Below, one piece after another: positions 5,621-6,852 of a DNA stretch of 6,852 nucleotides. This DNA is from Deltaproteobacteria bacterium. GTDB taxonomy: Bacteria; Desulfobacterota; Binatia; UBA9968. Numbering within the stretch: position 1 is the stretch's first letter; every line of letters begins with the position of its first letter. Where the stretch lies: assembly GCA_020027655.1 (NCBI GenBank), contig JAHKKJ010000191.1:1-6852 (forward strand). Direction: 5' to 3'. The position numbers and the translations under genes are program-made. The notes beneath the pieces are model-generated. The model saw only the letters and a list, made by a program, of their open reading frames with translations, did no database searches and had not been told where the DNA came from.

Positions 5621-6684
5621 GTCCGCTCGATTGGGTTCATGCGAAACGGGACGCCTTCCTTCTTTAACTCAGCTTCGTACATAGCGCGAATCTCAGGCGG
5701 CTCGTCTTCATGTTCGAGCAGATGGCCACCTTCGTGTTCGCTCAGATTCGGGCGCCACGGATGGCCCACCTGGCGGAGACCGCGACGTAACGCGAGATGG
5801 CGGGCGGACTCTTTGCTGGTGGTGAAATGATGGTGGTACCAACCTTCCGGCGGCACGAGCAGGCTGCCGGGCTTCCAATTGACGCGAACAAATTTGCCCC
5901 CGGGAGGCCACATTAGAGAATAACCCTTGCCTGCGATGACGATGACCTGAGCGCCCGGCCCATGGCGATGGGCTTTCTTGTAAGTGCCGGATTCGATGGC
6001 CATGATGTGACCAACCATGGAGTTTCCCGAAAGATGAATGCCCAAGCGGCTATAGCCGATGCCCCGCTCCGGATGATAATCGAGCTGGACCGCTGTTAGG
6101 TCAGGAATGAAATTGACCACGCGGTCTTCCTCTTCTCCCGGCTTCAGTTCGCTGCTGAAGAAGTCCTTTTGCCCGGCAAAGCGGTCGGTGAATTCATAGG
6201 GCACATTAAAGACGAAATCCGGCGAGTTATAAACGTTCATAATGAGCGGCAGATTGTTCGCTGTGGCGAAGCGCACCGGCTCGGTGGCGGAACCATTGTG
6301 GTGCTGGTGTTTGACATTAAGCGGGGGTGAAAAAAGACTGCCTGGCTGCCATTCCAATGTCATCGGCTCTTTGCTCGAATCGCTCCAAAACTGCGTCGCG
6401 CCGCGGCCTGCCAAGATCAGCACCTGCTCTTCATACATATGCCGCATCGGTTTAAGGCTCTTGCCGGCTGGAATTTCTGCGACGATCACGCCGACGAAGC
6501 CCTGGGAGCCCTCGAGATGGCAGTAAGCCGCCGGGCCGCCCCAGCGCTCCCAATGTTTCAGCGCCGCAGTCTTTAGATCCTCGACCCCGTATCCGGTAAT
6601 GACCGAAAGGCCGTCTTTGGCGCAGAACTCAAGAAATGCCGACTTGCGCGCGTATCTTTTGGCTGAAGCCTCATCCAATGGCAT
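5617..6684 (-). CDS. Bicupin (two-cupin-domain) protein, putative metal-dependent dioxygenase-like enzyme
   Basis: A 355-aa soluble protein with two cupin barrels, similar in size and layout to gentisate/hydroxynaphthoate dioxygenase-type bicupins but without a clear match to either. In cupin 1 (about 65-145), motif 1 is Met80-x-His82-x3-Glu86-x6-Gly93, so the usual first His is Met. Motif 2 contains His126, His128 and His129 (KHQHHN). In cupin 2 (about 222-300), motif 1 is His239-x-His241-x3-Ala245-x6-Gly252, so the usual Glu is Ala. Motif 2 is PEGWYHHHF, with Pro279, Gly281 and His284-286. The ligand sets are degenerate in different ways, so cupin 2 with three or more His is the likelier metal site. 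The start ATG 6682-6684 has GAGGT (6691-6695) 6 nt upstream. A 113-base gap separates it from the TAXI pair, probably in one operon. A ring-opening dioxygenase role fits the UbiD neighbourhood but is inference; isomerase or binding roles are possible. Confidence 0.85.
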   Translation of the reverse strand: MPLDEASAKRYARKSAFLEFCAKDGLSVITGYGVEDLKTAALKHWERWGGPAAYCHLEGSQGFVGVIVAEIPAGKSLKPMRHMYEEQVLILAGRGATQFWSDSSKEPMTLEWQPGSLFSPPLNVKHQHHNGSATEPVRFATANNLPLIMNVYNSPDFVFNVPYEFTDRFAGQKDFFSSELKPGEEEDRVVNFIPDLTAVQLDYHPERGIGYSRLGIHLSGNSMVGHIMAIESGTYKKAHRHGPGAQVIVIAGKGYSLMWPPGGKFVRVNWKPGSLLVPPEGWYHHHFTTSKESARHLALRRGLRQVGHPWRPNLSEHEGGHLLEHEDEPPEIRAMYEAELKKEGVPFRMNPIERT

Positions 6685-6701
6685 TGACTGACCTCATGTT
6701 T

Positions 6702-6712
6702 GACAATTTGTC
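6702..6712. promoter_or_regulatory. Short perfect palindrome upstream of the bicupin gene
   Basis: GACAA-T-TTGTC is a perfect 5+1+5 dyad placed 6 bases upstream of the bicupin ribosome site (6691-6695). It could be a small operator half-site pair. There is no regulator gene in view and no second copy, and a palindrome this short can occur by chance. Confidence 0.3.
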
Positions 6713-6735
6713 GGGGCGGGTCTAAGACACGCCCC
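6713..6735. repeat. GC-rich stem-loop at the end of the right-edge gene
   Basis: GGGGCG (6713-6718) pairs with CGCCCC (6730-6735). After one G-A mismatch, GTC (6720-6722) pairs with GAC (6726-6728) around a TAA loop. The stem reaches the first base of the stop codon of the minus-strand gene at the edge. No U-tract follows on the minus strand, so it may be an intergenic 'GGGGCGGGTCT' type repeat or a weak terminator or RNA-stability element. Confidence 0.5.
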
Positions 6736-6852
6736 TACTCTCTTACGCCCACGTGCCCGCCGAGAGCGCGCGCGATGAGCGCGGCGACGACGACCAATCC
6801 AACTACCATAACAGCGACCACCGTAGCTTTTTCAAACTCGGCGCCCGCGGCG
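6735..6852 (-). CDS. C-terminal end of a membrane protein, rest outside window
   Basis: Too short to stand out as an open frame, but the minus strand reads 38 codons from the right edge to TAG 6735-6737. The translation has a charged lead-in (AEFEKAT, about 4-10), one strongly hydrophobic helix (VVAVMVVGLVVVAALIA, about 11-27) and a short Arg/Gly/His tail ending VGVRE. The other minus-strand frames give Ser/Arg-rich strings with no protein character. A single terminal helix with a short basic tail is what a polytopic permease often ends with; an ABC-type permease C terminus (iron(III)-type, 'EFxxAxxxAV') looks possible, and a TRAP permease cannot be excluded. It lies 50 bases before the bicupin gene on the same strand and may head the same transcription unit. 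Confidence 0.55.
   Translation of the reverse strand, partial: AAGAEFEKATVVAVMVVGLVVVAALIARALGGHVGVRE

Noticed and set aside
6242..6526. Plus-strand 94-codon open frame opposite the bicupin gene
   Set aside because: Antisense to both motifs of cupin domain 1; a coding shadow with no ribosome site.

Overview
The window looks like a piece of chromosome from an uncultured, moderately GC-rich bacterium. Two kinds of evidence suggest this: the gene families, and interspersed repeats built on 'TCGCGCAAAGACGCAAAG' and 'GAAATCCGAAAT' units. I associate both with environmental soil or sediment lineages such as Methylomirabilota/Rokubacteria, Desulfobacterota/Binatota and Tectomicrobia. The assignment rests on remembered family resemblance and is tentative below domain level. 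I see no rRNA, tRNA, CRISPR array, transposase or phage gene.

Layout. Plus strand: the C-terminal two thirds of a dihydrodipicolinate synthase/N-acetylneuraminate lyase-family protein (to 590); a repeat-filled gap (591-913); a heme-oxygenase-like (PqqC/CADD-like) putative di-iron oxygenase (914-1714); a strong two-tier hairpin; and a full-length UbiD-family prenylated-FMN decarboxylase (1815-3263). A repeat-bearing convergent gap (3264-3475) separates these from the minus strand. Reading leftwards from the right edge, that strand carries the last 38 codons of a membrane protein (6852-6735), a bicupin protein (6684-5617), and two tandem TAXI-type TRAP solute-binding-protein paralogues (5503-4520 and 4495-3476). 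Neither paralogue has a visible signal peptide.

How the genes may work together (inference). The content fits a small-molecule catabolic locus: a UbiD decarboxylase for an aromatic or alpha,beta-unsaturated acid, two candidate metal oxygenases (the heme-oxygenase-like protein and the bicupin), a Schiff-base aldolase/lyase-family enzyme, and ligand-binding proteins of the TAXI fold. No UbiX flavin prenyltransferase, TRAP permease or regulator lies in the window, so the substrate and the transport link cannot be named. The most testable ideas are the pairing of the heme-oxygenase-like gene with UbiD and the signal-less TAXI pair. The non-coding DNA is dominated by short palindromic repeats that recur between genes.
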